NCBI RefSeq assembly: GCF_014651055.1
Contig: NZ_BMWD01000007.1
Span: 137,475-201,474, forward strand
From: Streptomyces fructofermentans
GTDB taxonomy: Bacteria; Actinomycetota; Actinomycetes; Streptomycetales; Streptomycetaceae
Direction: 5' to 3'
DNA length: 64,000 nucleotides
Below are positions 1 through 8,202 of the stretch, one piece after another. The position numbers were made by a program, and so were the translations under genes. The notes below the pieces were generated by a model. It was not told where the DNA came from. It searched no databases and saw nothing but the letters and a program-made list of their open reading frames with translations. Each line of letters starts with the position of its first letter. Positions within the stretch are counted from its first letter, which is position 1.

Positions 1-657
1 CTCGCCGCGATCCTCTTCGCCAACAAGCGGGTCCTCGACGTCGCGCACACCTACCGCACCGAGCGCGCGCCGATCGACCTCCTCACGTTCTACGGCGGAT
101 ACGGCAACCACCGCCGCACCGTGGGCGTCGTGGGCGCCTCGCGCGTGGGCCGCCGGGTGATCGAGCTGCTCCGCCCGTTCGACCTGGACGTCCTGGTCCA
201 CGACCCGTTCCTGGCACCGAAGGACGCGGAGGCGCTCGGTGCGGAGCCCGCGGGGCTCGACGACCTGGCGCGGCGCAGTCACGTCGTGTCCGTCCACGCA
301 CCCGAACTGCCGGAGACCCGGCACATGTTCGACGACCGCCGGCTCGCGCTCATGCGGGACGGCGCGACGCTCGTCAACACCGCGCGCGGCTCTCTCGTCG
401 ACACCGGCGCGCTCACCCGTGAACTGGTGTCCGGTCGCCTCCACGCGGTCCTCGACGTCACGGACCCCGACGTCCTGCCCCCGGACTCACCGCTCCACGA
501 CCTGCCCAACGTGCTGCTCACCCCGCACATCGCCGGCTCGCTCGGCAACGAACTGGGCCGTATGACCGCGTGGGCGATCGACGAGGTCGACCGCTACGCG
601 CGCGGACTGCCCTTCGCCCACCCGGTCGGACCGGACGAACTCTCCCGACTGGCCTGA
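1..657 (+). CDS. D-2-hydroxyacid dehydrogenase, NAD-binding part (5' truncated by window)
   Basis: The frame is open from base 1, so the start lies outside the window; 218 residues are visible. It shows the Rossmann domain of the D-isomer-specific 2-hydroxyacid dehydrogenase family: a glycine-rich NAD loop (GVVGASRVGR, visible residues about 42-51), the catalytic Arg in NTARGSLVD (about 129) and the catalytic His in TPHIAGS (about 176). These enzymes interconvert 2-keto acids and D-2-hydroxy acids with NAD(H). The usual acidic partner in the D-V-x-x-x-E stretch appears as Asp near 157, a conservative change. The substrate cannot be told, because the N-terminal substrate-binding lobe is missing. 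It converges with the protease gene that follows. Confidence 0.85.
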   Translation, partial: LAAILFANKRVLDVAHTYRTERAPIDLLTFYGGYGNHRRTVGVVGASRVGRRVIELLRPFDLDVLVHDPFLAPKDAEALGAEPAGLDDLARRSHVVSVHAPELPETRHMFDDRRLALMRDGATLVNTARGSLVDTGALTRELVSGRLHAVLDVTDPDVLPPDSPLHDLPNVLLTPHIAGSLGNELGRMTAWAIDEVDRYARGLPFAHPVGPDELSRLA

Positions 658-753
658 GGGCGGGTACCGGGTTGCCGCGGACGGACGGCAGGGGCGTCCA
701 GGTCCTGATCGCGGCCGTCCCGGACGGATCTCGACCCCGGCGGCCCGGGAGGC

Positions 754-771
754 CGTGCCGGTCCCGGCACG
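754..771. terminator. Short GC hairpin between convergent genes
   Basis: An 8-bp inverted repeat (CGTGCCGG / CCGGCACG) separated by 2 nt lies in the 135-bp gap between the stop codons of the dehydrogenase and the S1 protease. It would fold as a stem of about 7 bp with a 4-nt loop. There is no U tract, as is common in Streptomyces. It may serve both strands, but it is short and could be chance. Confidence 0.35.
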
Positions 772-792
772 TGGTCGGGCGGGGCGGGGGGA

Positions 793-2214
793 TCAGCCCC
801 AACTCTGCGAGTACTGGCTGCGATAGCGCTTGCGCCCGCGCTCCGAGCGGATGCGCAGGGCCACCAGCGCCAGCATGCTTCCCGCGATCAGGAACAGTCC
901 CGGGCCGAGGTTCTTGTACTCGGCGACCTTGTCCAACGCGATGGTGACAGCGTCGGCGCGCTCCTCGGGAACGGTCTCCACCGAGCCCATCGCGCCGGGC
1001 AGGACGGCGCCACCGGGCTCCGCCGAGGACGAACCGGGCGGCACGGCACCGCCGTTGTCGGTGCTGCCCGCGCCGCCGCCACCGGCCGCCGGGGCGGAGG
1101 GCGTCGACCGGCCGGCCGAGGCGGGGTCAGCCGCCAGTTTCACTCCGAGCGTGTCCAGCGCCCGGGTCACCGGCTGGAAGAACGTCGTACCGCCCTTGGC
1201 GCAGTCGCCGCTGCCGCCCGAGGTGACGCCCAGGGCCAGTCCGTCGGCGAACATCGGGCCGCCGCTGTCGCCGGGCTCCGCGCACACCGTCGTCTCGATG
1301 AGCCCGGTGACGGTGCCCTGCGGGTAGTTCACCGTGGCGTTGAGTCCGGTCACGTCACCCGACTGCAGACCGGTCGTGCTGCCGCTGCGGAAGACCCGCT
1401 GGCCGACGGCGGGGTCCGCCGCGCCGGTGATCCGTACGCCCTGGCCGTTGCCGACGGCCACGATGTCGGCTCCCTTGAGCGCGGTCCCCGCGTCGTAGCG
1501 CACGAGCGAGAAGTCGCCGCCCGGGAACGAGCCCGAGACGGTGGCCCCCACCTGCCGTTCGCCCTGCTGGTCCGAGAACCACGTCGTGCCCACGGGGCCG
1601 CAGTGGCCCGCCGTCAGAATGAAGTCGGCCTGTCCGTTCGTCACGTTGAACCCGGCGGAGCACCGGCCGGAGCCCGCGAACATCGCGTCGGCCCCGTTCA
1701 GCCGGGGGGTGAACGTGCCGTCGACGCGCTCCATGCGCACCGTGGCGCCGATGCTCTTTGCCACCTCCGCCATCCGGTTCCACTCGGTGGCGGAGACAGT
1801 GCTGTCGGCGCGGACCACCACCTGGTTGGAGGTGTAGTCCATGGCCCACGAGGTGCCCGCCACACGGGGGGCGTCCTTGAGCGACTCGGTGGCCGAACGG
1901 AGGTCCCGCATCGTGTACTTCACGACCTTGGCGACCGCTCCGGCGTCGCGGACCTCGGCCGCGGCCTTCTCGTCGGTGACCGCGACCACGGGACGCCCCT
2001 CGGCGTCGATCCAGCTGCCCGCCGTGCGTGACGTGCCCAGCTCGGTGACCAGTTCCTGGCCCGTCGCGGCGGCCCGGGTCTCGGCGTTCGGGGCACTCGG
2101 TCCGCCCGGCGTCTCGCTCGCCACGGCGTGCGAGACCATCAGCCCCCCGCACACCAGTCCGCCGAGGGCGGCGAACCGCGCGATCCGCTGAACGTTCCGT
2201 CGTGCGTGCTTCAT
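793..2214 (-). CDS. S1 (alpha-lytic/streptogrisin-type) serine protease with C-terminal membrane anchor
   Basis: A 473-residue secreted trypsin-fold protease. The N-terminus is a signal peptide (positive start, hydrophobic about 10-32, cleavage near the Ala/Ser region), followed by a propeptide-like segment to about 165. The chymotrypsin-like domain has the triad His in TAGHC (204), Asp in GGDFSLVRY (234) and Ser in GDSGGP (317), plus paired Cys residues typical of the streptogrisin group. After a Ser/Gly/Pro-rich linker (about 365-430) there is a hydrophobic segment (about 436-453) and a basic tail (RIRSERGRKRYR). The enzyme should therefore stay tethered to the outer face of the membrane rather than diffuse. 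Ordinary streptogrisins lack this tail. The natural substrate is unknown. Confidence 0.85.
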   Translation of the reverse strand: MKHARRNVQRIARFAALGGLVCGGLMVSHAVASETPGGPSAPNAETRAAATGQELVTELGTSRTAGSWIDAEGRPVVAVTDEKAAAEVRDAGAVAKVVKYTMRDLRSATESLKDAPRVAGTSWAMDYTSNQVVVRADSTVSATEWNRMAEVAKSIGATVRMERVDGTFTPRLNGADAMFAGSGRCSAGFNVTNGQADFILTAGHCGPVGTTWFSDQQGERQVGATVSGSFPGGDFSLVRYDAGTALKGADIVAVGNGQGVRITGAADPAVGQRVFRSGSTTGLQSGDVTGLNATVNYPQGTVTGLIETTVCAEPGDSGGPMFADGLALGVTSGGSGDCAKGGTTFFQPVTRALDTLGVKLAADPASAGRSTPSAPAAGGGGAGSTDNGGAVPPGSSSAEPGGAVLPGAMGSVETVPEERADAVTIALDKVAEYKNLGPGLFLIAGSMLALVALRIRSERGRKRYRSQYSQSWG

Positions 2215-2621
2215 CCACGGCTCCCGTGCGACTGTCCTGACCCAGCGTCACCTCTGCGAGCGGCCCCGCGTGGGTGACGCCCTCCTTCAGTACGTGCGGT
2301 CCCACGGTCCGGTTCACCGGCCCGCCCGGCACTTCGGAGTCGGCCGGAACCCGCCGCCGGGTTCCGGCCGACATCGCCTGCCGCCGCCCGCCACCGGGCC
2401 CGCCCCCGCCCGCCCCGCCCGCCGCCGTCCGCGGCCCCATGCCCCGGCCCGTGCGGCCCCGGGTTGCCGGAACGGCAACAGCGCTCGCGCCGCGGCCACC
2501 CGGTCACGAGGATCGGAGGCAGCTTCCCGTACCAGCCCGGGCACCGGCCCGAGCACCGGTCCGGGCACCGCCCCGAAGAGCAGACCGAGTACCGGCCCGA
2601 AGGCCGGCCCGAGGAGGACAC
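2215..2621. other. Divergent intergenic region with low-complexity repeats
   Basis: A 407-bp gap between the divergently transcribed protease and hydrolase genes. It contains a perfect 14-bp inverted repeat (annotated separately) and, at about 2530-2612, degenerate repeats of ACCGGCCCGA. Translation of the hydrolase frame upstream of 2622 gives low-complexity Pro/Arg/Ala sequence, so I treat it as noncoding. Both promoters must lie here, but no hexamer pair is convincing. Confidence 0.5.
2339..2372. repeat. Perfect 14-bp inverted repeat (hairpin)
   Basis: The arms GTCGGCCGGAACCC (2339-2352) and GGGTTCCGGCCGAC (2359-2372) are exact complements around a 6-nt spacer. The hairpin lies in the 5' region of both divergent genes, about 250 nt upstream of the hydrolase start and 125 nt upstream of the protease start. 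It could be a terminator-like leader structure or an operator. The sequence alone does not decide. Confidence 0.55.
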
Positions 2622-3650
2622 GTGACACAGGCAGCCGCCGGCCCGCGGACCCCGGAGAACGCACGGCACCGGATGGTGGACGTTCCCGGCGGCCGCGTCC
2701 ACCTGGTCGAGCAGGGCACCGGACCGCTGGTCCTTCTCGTCCACGGATTCCCCGAACTGTGGCACTCCTGGCGTCACCAGCTCCCCGCGATCGCGGCGGC
2801 GGGCCACCGGGCCGTCGCCGTGGACGTCCGCGGATACGGGCGGTCCTCGGCGCCCGCCTCCGCCGAGGAGTACCGGATCGGCGCCCTCGTCGAGGACAAC
2901 GTGGCGGTCGTGCGCGCGCTCGGCGAGGAGACCGCCGTGATCGTCGGGCACGACTGGGGCTCGACCATCGCGGCGGACTCGGCCCTGCTCAGGCCCGACG
3001 TGTTCACGGCGGTCGGTCTGTTCGGCGTGCCCTACGCGCCGCGGGGCGCGATCCGGCCGACCGACGCCTTCGCCCTGATGGGCGGCGACGAGGAGTTCTA
3101 CGCCGCCTACTTCCAGGAGCCCGGCCGGGCGGAGGCGGAGATCGAGAAGGACGTACGGGGCTGGTTGGCGGGCTTCTACGCGACGCTCTCCGGGGACACC
3201 CGGCCGGTGTCGGGCGAGGGCGCGGCGTTCTTCGTCCCGGCGGGCGGCAGGATGGGCGACCGTTTCGTCCGGGCGCGTCCGACCTGGCTCGACGACGCGG
3301 AACTCGACTTCCTGGCAGCCGAGTTCGAACGGACCGGCCTCACCGGAGCGCTCAACCGCTACCGCAGCATGGACCGTGACTGGGAAGACCTCGCGGCATG
3401 GGAAGGAGCGCCGATCACCCAGCCGTCCCTGTTCGTGGCGGGCGCGCTCGACGCCTCCGTCGCCTGGCTGGCCGACGCCGTCGAGGCGTTCCCCGTCACC
3501 CTGCCGGGTCTGGTCGCCTCCCGTCTGATCGAGGGGAGCGGCCACTGGGTCCAGCAGGAGCGCCCCGACGAGGTGAACCGCGTACTGGTCTCATGGCTGC
3601 GCGCCCTGGAGGGGCGGACGCCGTCGACACCGCCCCGCTCCCCGCGCTGA
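2622..3650 (+). CDS. Alpha/beta-fold hydrolase, epoxide-hydrolase-like
   Basis: A 342-residue alpha/beta hydrolase. The GTG start at 2622 is chosen because GAGGAGG (2611-2617) lies 4 nt upstream; the frame extends further upstream but only as low-complexity sequence. Motifs fit the epoxide hydrolase/haloalkane dehalogenase branch: oxyanion loop HGFPELWHSW (41-50), nucleophile Asp in VGHDWGS (111) and catalytic His in GSGHWVQQE (about 308). An Asp nucleophile rather than Ser points to water addition across an epoxide or dehalogenation through an alkyl-enzyme ester. A Tyr-containing cap region (FYAAYFQEPG) agrees with epoxide hydrolase. It is probably cytoplasmic, with no signal peptide. The physiological substrate is not evident. 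Confidence 0.85.
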   Translation: MTQAAAGPRTPENARHRMVDVPGGRVHLVEQGTGPLVLLVHGFPELWHSWRHQLPAIAAAGHRAVAVDVRGYGRSSAPASAEEYRIGALVEDNVAVVRALGEETAVIVGHDWGSTIAADSALLRPDVFTAVGLFGVPYAPRGAIRPTDAFALMGGDEEFYAAYFQEPGRAEAEIEKDVRGWLAGFYATLSGDTRPVSGEGAAFFVPAGGRMGDRFVRARPTWLDDAELDFLAAEFERTGLTGALNRYRSMDRDWEDLAAWEGAPITQPSLFVAGALDASVAWLADAVEAFPVTLPGLVASRLIEGSGHWVQQERPDEVNRVLVSWLRALEGRTPSTPPRSPR

Positions 3651-3681
3651 CCGATGGCACGGCAGCCGTCCCGGCGGGCCC

Positions 3682-4227
3682 TCAGAGCCGCGCCGAGTGC
3701 AGCGCCGTACGGGCCACGTCGACGAAGGACACGACCGACTCCCAGAAGGGGGCGAAGCAGTCGGCGAAGCGCTGACCCGCGTCCGTGTCGCCCGTGATCA
3801 TCGCGTCGAGCGCCCGGTAGTGCTCGCTGGTCGAGCGGCGCAGCCGGTCGGCCGCCGCGGCGACCGCGGGCGGCCCCTCCAGGTCCGCCACCCAGACCCG
3901 CTGGCGCAGCACGGCGTACTCCCCGCGGAGCCGTACCCGCAGGTCCAGCAGGGCGGCGAGCCGCTCGTCGGCGTCGTCGATGCCGTGCGCGTCGGTGACC
4001 TTCCAGTAGAGGTCACCCATGCGCTGGGCCTGTTCGATGACGTCGACGTACGCGGAGCGGCGGGCCGCCCTGAGCCGGTCCGCCTGCACGGTGGCCGCGG
4101 CGGCGTCCGCCTGGATACGGGCGGCCCGCGCGGTGCCGTGGCTGGTCACCCAGCTCGCGAGCACCGCGGTCGCGGCGGTGAGAGCGGCCACCCACAGTGT
4201 GGCGTCACCCATTCGGTCTCGTGCCAC
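3682..4227 (-). CDS. Hypothetical membrane-anchored protein
   Basis: A 181-residue protein with one hydrophobic segment near the N-terminus (about residues 8-27) followed by a long Ala/Arg/Glu-rich helical stretch that could form a coiled coil (about 30-130). No catalytic motif is visible. The ATG at 4212 (reading MGDATLW) is an alternative start to the GTG at 4227, and neither has a strong ribosome binding site. Many streptomycetes carry short proteins of this form (N-terminal anchor plus helical cytoplasmic part), usually unnamed. It converges with the hydrolase, with about 30 nt between stops. Confidence 0.6.
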   Translation of the reverse strand: MARDRMGDATLWVAALTAATAVLASWVTSHGTARAARIQADAAAATVQADRLRAARRSAYVDVIEQAQRMGDLYWKVTDAHGIDDADERLAALLDLRVRLRGEYAVLRQRVWVADLEGPPAVAAAADRLRRSTSEHYRALDAMITGDTDAGQRFADCFAPFWESVVSFVDVARTALHSARL

Positions 4228-4400
4228 CGAGTCCGGGCGGGCCGACCGTCAGGCCCCCAAACCGCCAAGTCCCCGTCGCTCCGGGGCCGTTCGTGTCCGT
4301 GGTCATCGTCGGAGTCTGGCACGGGAGGTGCCTGTGGCGGGCGCGTACGCCGGTGGACGATCTCCGCCGGACCGGGTCTGCGGGCCACCCCAGCAGCCCC

Positions 4401-4435
4401 ACCGGCCTCACCCGGCCGACCGGCCTCACCCGGCC
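4401..4435. repeat. 17-bp tandem direct duplication
   Basis: ACCGGCCTCACCCGGCC occurs at 4401-4417 and again at 4419-4435 (period 18). It lies in the 272-bp stretch between the sortase stop and the start of the hypothetical membrane protein. No function is evident. Confidence 0.5.
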
Positions 4436-4499
4436 CGCCACCGCGCACGGCGGGCGCCGTGGGGCGGACGGACGGGGCGGGGGAGCCGGAGGCCTGGGC

Positions 4500-5237
4500 C
4501 TACGGGCGGCGCGGTGCCTCCCGGGTCGCCGTCAGATGGGCGAAGACGACGACGTTGCTGTGGTACCCGGTCCTGCGGTCGTACGCGCCGCCGCAGGTGA
4601 TGAGCCGGAGCTCAGGCCGCGTCCGGATGCCGTACACCTCCGAATCGGGGAAGCGCGCCTTGTCGTAGGTGCGTACGGCGTCCACGGTGTAGACGGCGGT
4701 GCGGCCGTCCGCGCGCCGGGCCTCCACGAGCCGGCCCGGGGTCAGTGTGCGCAGTCCGGCGAAGACGGCCGGCCCGGTGCGGGTGTCCAGGTGGCCGACG
4801 ACGACGGCGGTGCCCCGTTCGCCCGGCGTGGGGCCGCCCTCGTACCAGCCCACGAGTTTGGGATTGTCCACCGGTGGTGTGGTGAGCCGCCGGTCGCGGT
4901 CCAGCCGCACTCCGACGACCGGCGCCTCCAGGCCGAGCCGGGGGATGCGCAGGACCACGGCCCTGGAACGCGTGAGGGGCACGGGCGGGGTGGCCCGGGG
5001 GCGCGCGGGCGGCCGTTCGCGGACCTCGCGGCGGGGCCCGGGTTCGGTGGAGGCCGGGGGACCCGGGGACGCCTTGGCGTCCCCGGGCTCCCTCGTGGCG
5101 GCGGCGGGCCCGGGAGGCACGTCGTCGCCCGCCCACCAGACGGCGCCCCACACGAGCGAGGACGCCACCACGACGGTCCTCGTCAGGCGGTAGGCGCGCG
5201 TCCTGTACCAGGGCCTGGGCGCGCGCCTACGCGGCAC
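4500..5237 (-). CDS. Class F sortase (transpeptidase)
   Basis: A 245-residue membrane-bound sortase: an N-terminal transmembrane helix (about 20-36), a Pro-rich spacer (about 40-88) and a sortase beta-barrel. The catalytic His is in VVVGHLDTR (149), the Cys in LITCGGAYD (215) and the Arg just after it in DRRTGYHSN (221/222). This compact layout, with the Cys in a TCGGxxD context, is typical of actinobacterial class F sortases. Such enzymes cut a C-terminal sorting signal and join the protein to cell-wall or other amine acceptors. The GTG start at 5237 overlaps the stop of the upstream secreted-protein gene by 11 bp and has no good ribosome binding site, so translation is probably coupled. The neighbouring gene is its obvious candidate substrate. 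Confidence 0.85.
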   Translation of the reverse strand: MPRRRAPRPWYRTRAYRLTRTVVVASSLVWGAVWWAGDDVPPGPAAATREPGDAKASPGPPASTEPGPRREVRERPPARPRATPPVPLTRSRAVVLRIPRLGLEAPVVGVRLDRDRRLTTPPVDNPKLVGWYEGGPTPGERGTAVVVGHLDTRTGPAVFAGLRTLTPGRLVEARRADGRTAVYTVDAVRTYDKARFPDSEVYGIRTRPELRLITCGGAYDRRTGYHSNVVVFAHLTATREAPRRP

Positions 5238-5895
5238 CGTCGGGCCGGCGACGCAGCATCCGTACGTAGGCGAAGCCCGAGACCCCGATCAGTCCGATCG
5301 CCGCGGTGGCGCCGATCGCGGACACGCCCGGGGTCTCGGCGAGACCGCCACCGCCCGCGGGCGGGCCTCCGTTGGGCCCTCCGCCGTTCGGTCCTCCGCC
5401 GTTGGGCCCTCCGCCGTTGGGTCCGCCGGCGGGCGGCGCCTTGCAGTCGACCTTGAACACCTTCTGCTTGCCCGCCCCCAGGCCGCCCTCGATCTTCCAG
5501 GTCAGCTTGTACTGGCCGTCGGGCAGCGTCAGCAGCTCCGAGTTGCCCGCCCCGGTCGTGAGCGTCAGGTTGCCGTTGAGCGTCGCGCCGCCCCTCCTCG
5601 CGGGCTGCGGCTCGATGAGCCAGGTGACTCCCTGAACCGTGTCGAAGTTGAACGCGGCGAGATGGAACTTGCAGACCTTCGGGTCGTTGCGCTGGTCGGT
5701 GGGGGCCGTCGTCTCGGCGTGGATCTTCACGTCGCCGTTGTCCCCGGGGGCCGCGAAGGCGGTCGGCGCGGCGACCAGCGCGGTTCCCGCGAGGGCCAGT
5801 GCGGCGACGGCCGTCGCGCCGATGCGGGTCCGCGTGCCGGGGCGTACGGCCCCCGAGCCGGTGGGTGCGGGGCGGGAGTGAGGTGAGGCGGGCAT
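5227..5895 (-). CDS. Secreted wall-anchored-type protein with LAETP motif, candidate sortase substrate
   Basis: The ATG at 5895 is favoured by GGAGGACC about 8 nt upstream; the frame extends to 6054 without coding character. The 222-residue product has a long signal peptide (hydrophobic about 26-46, cleavage after AFA near 48), a globular part of about 100 residues with two cysteines (KVCKFHL and KVDCKAP), and a flexible (GGPNG)n repeat. It ends with LAETPG (185-190), a hydrophobic segment and the basic tail RMLRRR. That C-terminus has the architecture of a sortase cell-wall sorting signal. The motif resembles the streptomycete LAxTG type, but Pro is inserted before Gly. It overlaps the class F sortase gene. 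The function of the exposed domain is unknown. Confidence 0.75.
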   Translation of the reverse strand: MPASPHSRPAPTGSGAVRPGTRTRIGATAVAALALAGTALVAAPTAFAAPGDNGDVKIHAETTAPTDQRNDPKVCKFHLAAFNFDTVQGVTWLIEPQPARRGGATLNGNLTLTTGAGNSELLTLPDGQYKLTWKIEGGLGAGKQKVFKVDCKAPPAGGPNGGGPNGGGPNGGGPNGGPPAGGGGLAETPGVSAIGATAAIGLIGVSGFAYVRMLRRRPDGAA

Positions 5896-6045
5896 ACGTA
5901 GGTCCTCCGTGCGAAATGATTGTCGTACTAATGGGTTCTCGTGTGACTCTCTTTCACGATCAAGGACCGGACGCGCGGCGCATCGCTGACGAGCCGTCGG
6001 AAGATCGCCCGTACGGGCCAAGGGGCCCCTCGGCCGGCGGGGGCC

Positions 6046-6051
6046 TAGACT
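6046..6051 (+). promoter_or_regulatory. Candidate -10 box for a leaderless transcript
   Basis: TAGACT matches the streptomycete -10 consensus and ends 6 nt before the GTG at 6058. Transcription would start at or within 1-2 nt of the start codon, giving a leaderless mRNA. No good -35 hexamer and no ribosome binding site are seen upstream of the GTG, which fits leaderless initiation. Confidence 0.45.
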
Positions 6052-6057
6052 CACGGC

Positions 6058-6465
6058 GTGGACACAGCTTTGGAGCGGCTCGCGGCAGGCAAGTACCTAC
6101 TGGTCACCAGCTACCGGAAGAACGGGACGCCCGTCGCCACGCCGGTATGGGTGGTGCGTGACGGCGAGGCGCTGGGCGTGTGGACCGTCACGGACTCCTG
6201 GAAGGTCAAGCGGATCCGCAACCGCGCCGATGTGCTCGTCGGGCCCTGCGACGTGCGCGGCAGGCCCACCGGGGACCAGGTCCCGGGCACCGCCGAGATC
6301 TGCGACGCGGACGCCACCGCGCGGTACCGGAAGCTGCTCGCCCGCAAGTACGGCGTCCTCGGCAGGATGACCCTGCTCGGCAGCCGGGTGCGGCGCGGGA
6401 GGACGGGGACGGTCGGCATCAGGGTGTCGCTGACTCCGCCGCCCGCGGGCGGGACCGACGCCTGA
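6058..6465 (+). CDS. PPOX-class F420-dependent oxidoreductase
   Basis: A 135-residue split-barrel flavin/deazaflavin protein. The N-terminal pattern, a short helix followed by KYLLVTSYRKNGTPVATPVWVV, is characteristic of the actinobacterial PPOX/F420 (FDOR-B) families, which bind coenzyme F420 or FMN and reduce small substrates in the cytoplasm. Its length matches the small single-domain members. The start is a GTG with no Shine-Dalgarno sequence and a -10-like box immediately upstream, so it is probably leaderless. It is divergent from the surface-protein gene, and the roughly 160-bp AT-richer region between them must hold both promoters. The reduced substrate is unknown. Confidence 0.8.
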   Translation: MDTALERLAAGKYLLVTSYRKNGTPVATPVWVVRDGEALGVWTVTDSWKVKRIRNRADVLVGPCDVRGRPTGDQVPGTAEICDADATARYRKLLARKYGVLGRMTLLGSRVRRGRTGTVGIRVSLTPPPAGGTDA

Positions 6466-6495
6466 GGGGCCCGGGCCGCCGGAGGCGGTCGGCCG

Positions 6496-6990
6496 TCAGC
6501 GGCCGTCCCCCTCGGGGTCGCGCCCCGGCCGCAGCCATGCGTAGTCGACGGGCTGGCCGACATTCCAGAGCGCGGCCGACTCCCGGTCCACCGGGACGAA
6601 CCCGGCGGCACGGTAGCAGGCCAGGGCCCGTTCGTTCGCGGGGTGCACCCGCATGAAGACGTCGGTGTGCCCGGCCGCGCGCGCCTCCTTCAGCAGTCCC
6701 GCGACGAGCAACCGCCCAAGTCCCGTGCCGCGGGCCCAGGGTGCCACGATGATCCGCGCGAGCTCGACCTCGTCCTCCTCGGCGTCGAACCACAACTCCC
6801 CGTAGGCGACGATCCGTTCGCCCTCCAGGAGCATCCGGGCCGTGACGTCCTCGGCCTGCGCCCACCCCGCGACGGTCCTCTCGTCCACGGGGAACTCCTT
6901 CGCCCCGCACCACATCACGGCCTCCTCCGCCGAGGCCGGCCAGCCCGCCACGGTCGCCGCGTGGACGGTGGTGAAGGGGAGAAGCTGCAT
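6496..6990 (-). CDS. GNAT-family N-acetyltransferase
   Basis: A 164-residue Gcn5-related acetyltransferase. Conserved motif A, the acetyl-CoA pyrophosphate-binding loop, is seen as ELARIIVAPWARGTGLGRLL (about residues 76-95). Motif B follows in NERALACYRAAGFVPVD, with the conserved Tyr near CYRAAGF. Such proteins acetylate an amine on a small molecule or protein N-terminus, and the acceptor here cannot be predicted. It converges on the PPOX gene, with 30 nt between stops. The ATG at 6990 is preceded by GGGACGGAACC, a weak ribosome binding site. Confidence 0.85.
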   Translation of the reverse strand: MQLLPFTTVHAATVAGWPASAEEAVMWCGAKEFPVDERTVAGWAQAEDVTARMLLEGERIVAYGELWFDAEEDEVELARIIVAPWARGTGLGRLLVAGLLKEARAAGHTDVFMRVHPANERALACYRAAGFVPVDRESAALWNVGQPVDYAWLRPGRDPEGDGR

Positions 6991-7195
6991 GGTTCCGTCC
7001 CGTGGGGTCCAGGTGGAGGGCGGCCGGGGCGGGGCTCCCCGGCCGGGCTTCGGCAGGACCCCGGTCGGCCCCGCGACACCCGGCCGTGCGGGCCGTCCTC
7101 CCGTGCCGTCCCGCGCATTCTAGGTGCGGGGCCGCGCCGCACGCCCGCGCCGGGGCAGCCCGCCGTCCGGCCCGCTCGGCCGGGCGCGGCGGGCC

Positions 7196-7223
7196 TTGAC
7201 CGCGGCAGGGCGGTGCCTAGAGT
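7196..7223 (+). promoter_or_regulatory. Candidate sigma-HrdB-type promoter
   Basis: TTGACC (7196-7201) and TAGAGT (7218-7223) are separated by 16 bp and closely match the streptomycete housekeeping consensus TTGAC(R)...TAGRRT. Transcription would begin near 7230, giving a leader of about 53 nt before the VOC gene at 7283. Confidence 0.65.
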
Positions 7224-7282
7224 GGCAAGTCATTGAATGTCGAACCGCTTTCCCTTCCGTGCCACCCCACGAGGAGCCCGCG

Positions 7283-7777
7283 ATGAGCGAGGACCTGAAC
7301 GCGATCGAAGCCGAACGGGCGCGCATCCGGGACGCCTACCTGGCCCCCGGCCCGGACAGGGCGCCCAGCTCGGCCCGCGGAGTGCACCATGTGGCCCTCC
7401 TGTCCGCCGACGTCGAGCGCACCGTCCGCTTCTACCAGGAGCTCCTGGAGTTCCCGCTCACGGAGATGATCGAGAACCGCGACTACAAGGGCTCCACCCA
7501 CTTCTTCTTCGACCTCGGGCACGGGAACCTGCTCGCCTTCTTCGACTTCCCCGGGCTCGACGTCGGCCCGTACGCGGAGGTCCTGGGCGGACTGCACCAC
7601 CTCGCGATCTCCGTGGAGCCGTCGACCTGGCGGCGGCTGCGCGACAAGCTCACCGCCGCCGGAATCCCGTTCCAGGAGGAGAGCGGCGCCTCGATCTACC
7701 TCCGCGACCCCGACGGCACCCGCGTCGAACTGCTCGCGGACCCGCTCGGCGAGATGTACGGCTCCCACGTGCTCTGA
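7283..7777 (+). CDS. VOC-superfamily (glyoxalase/dioxygenase-like) metalloprotein
   Basis: A 164-residue protein with two beta-alpha-beta-beta-beta units of the vicinal oxygen chelate fold: GVHHVALLSADVERTVRFY at about 33-51, and a second half with LHHLAISV and IYLRDPDGTRVELL near the C-terminus. His in GVHHVAL, His in GLHHLAI and Glu in RVELLAD are the expected divalent-metal ligands. Members include glyoxalase I, extradiol dioxygenases and thiol-transfer resistance proteins; the reaction here is unknown. The ATG at 7283 has GAGGAG (7271-7276) 6 nt upstream, and a good promoter lies 60 nt further up, so it is probably monocistronic. Confidence 0.8.
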   Translation: MSEDLNAIEAERARIRDAYLAPGPDRAPSSARGVHHVALLSADVERTVRFYQELLEFPLTEMIENRDYKGSTHFFFDLGHGNLLAFFDFPGLDVGPYAEVLGGLHHLAISVEPSTWRRLRDKLTAAGIPFQEESGASIYLRDPDGTRVELLADPLGEMYGSHVL

Positions 7778-8202
7778 GCGGGCAGGCAGGGCGACCGACG
7801 CCGCAGCGGCGGGGAACCAGCGGTGTCCGGTATCTGGCGCGTGGCGGACCCGGAGGGGAGTACGGTTGCCTCATCGAGCGCACCTCGCACGCCGTCATCC
7901 GTTTCGGCGTCGCCCTCGCGCAACGGCAGGCCGGCACACACCGGATCCGGCCGGGAATGAGCCGCATCATGCCGACTGGCTCGACCTCTCCCACCGTCCT
8001 TCGCGTCCCGTCCCGCGCGGCGCGTTAGCGGACGTCGTGGCGTCCGGGACGCACCCGGGAGCACTCCCGCGTCCCGCGCGCGTCCCCGGACCGATCACGG
8101 GGGCTCGGCACAGCACCGAACAGCTCGGCACGGCCCCGAACCGCCCGGCGATGCTCCGACCCGACCAGCACGGCACCGACCGACACAGAGGATGTGGGAC
8201 GC
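7778..8202. other. Intergenic region without a recognisable gene
   Basis: A 425-bp gap. Open frames on both strands here have no coding character (Arg/Pro-rich, no homologous motif). Immediately after the VOC gene, CCGCAGCGGCGG could form only a weak hairpin. About 8095-8185 holds degenerate repeats of GGCACnGCnCCGA upstream of the Cys-rich small gene. I see no clear promoter. Confidence 0.5.
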
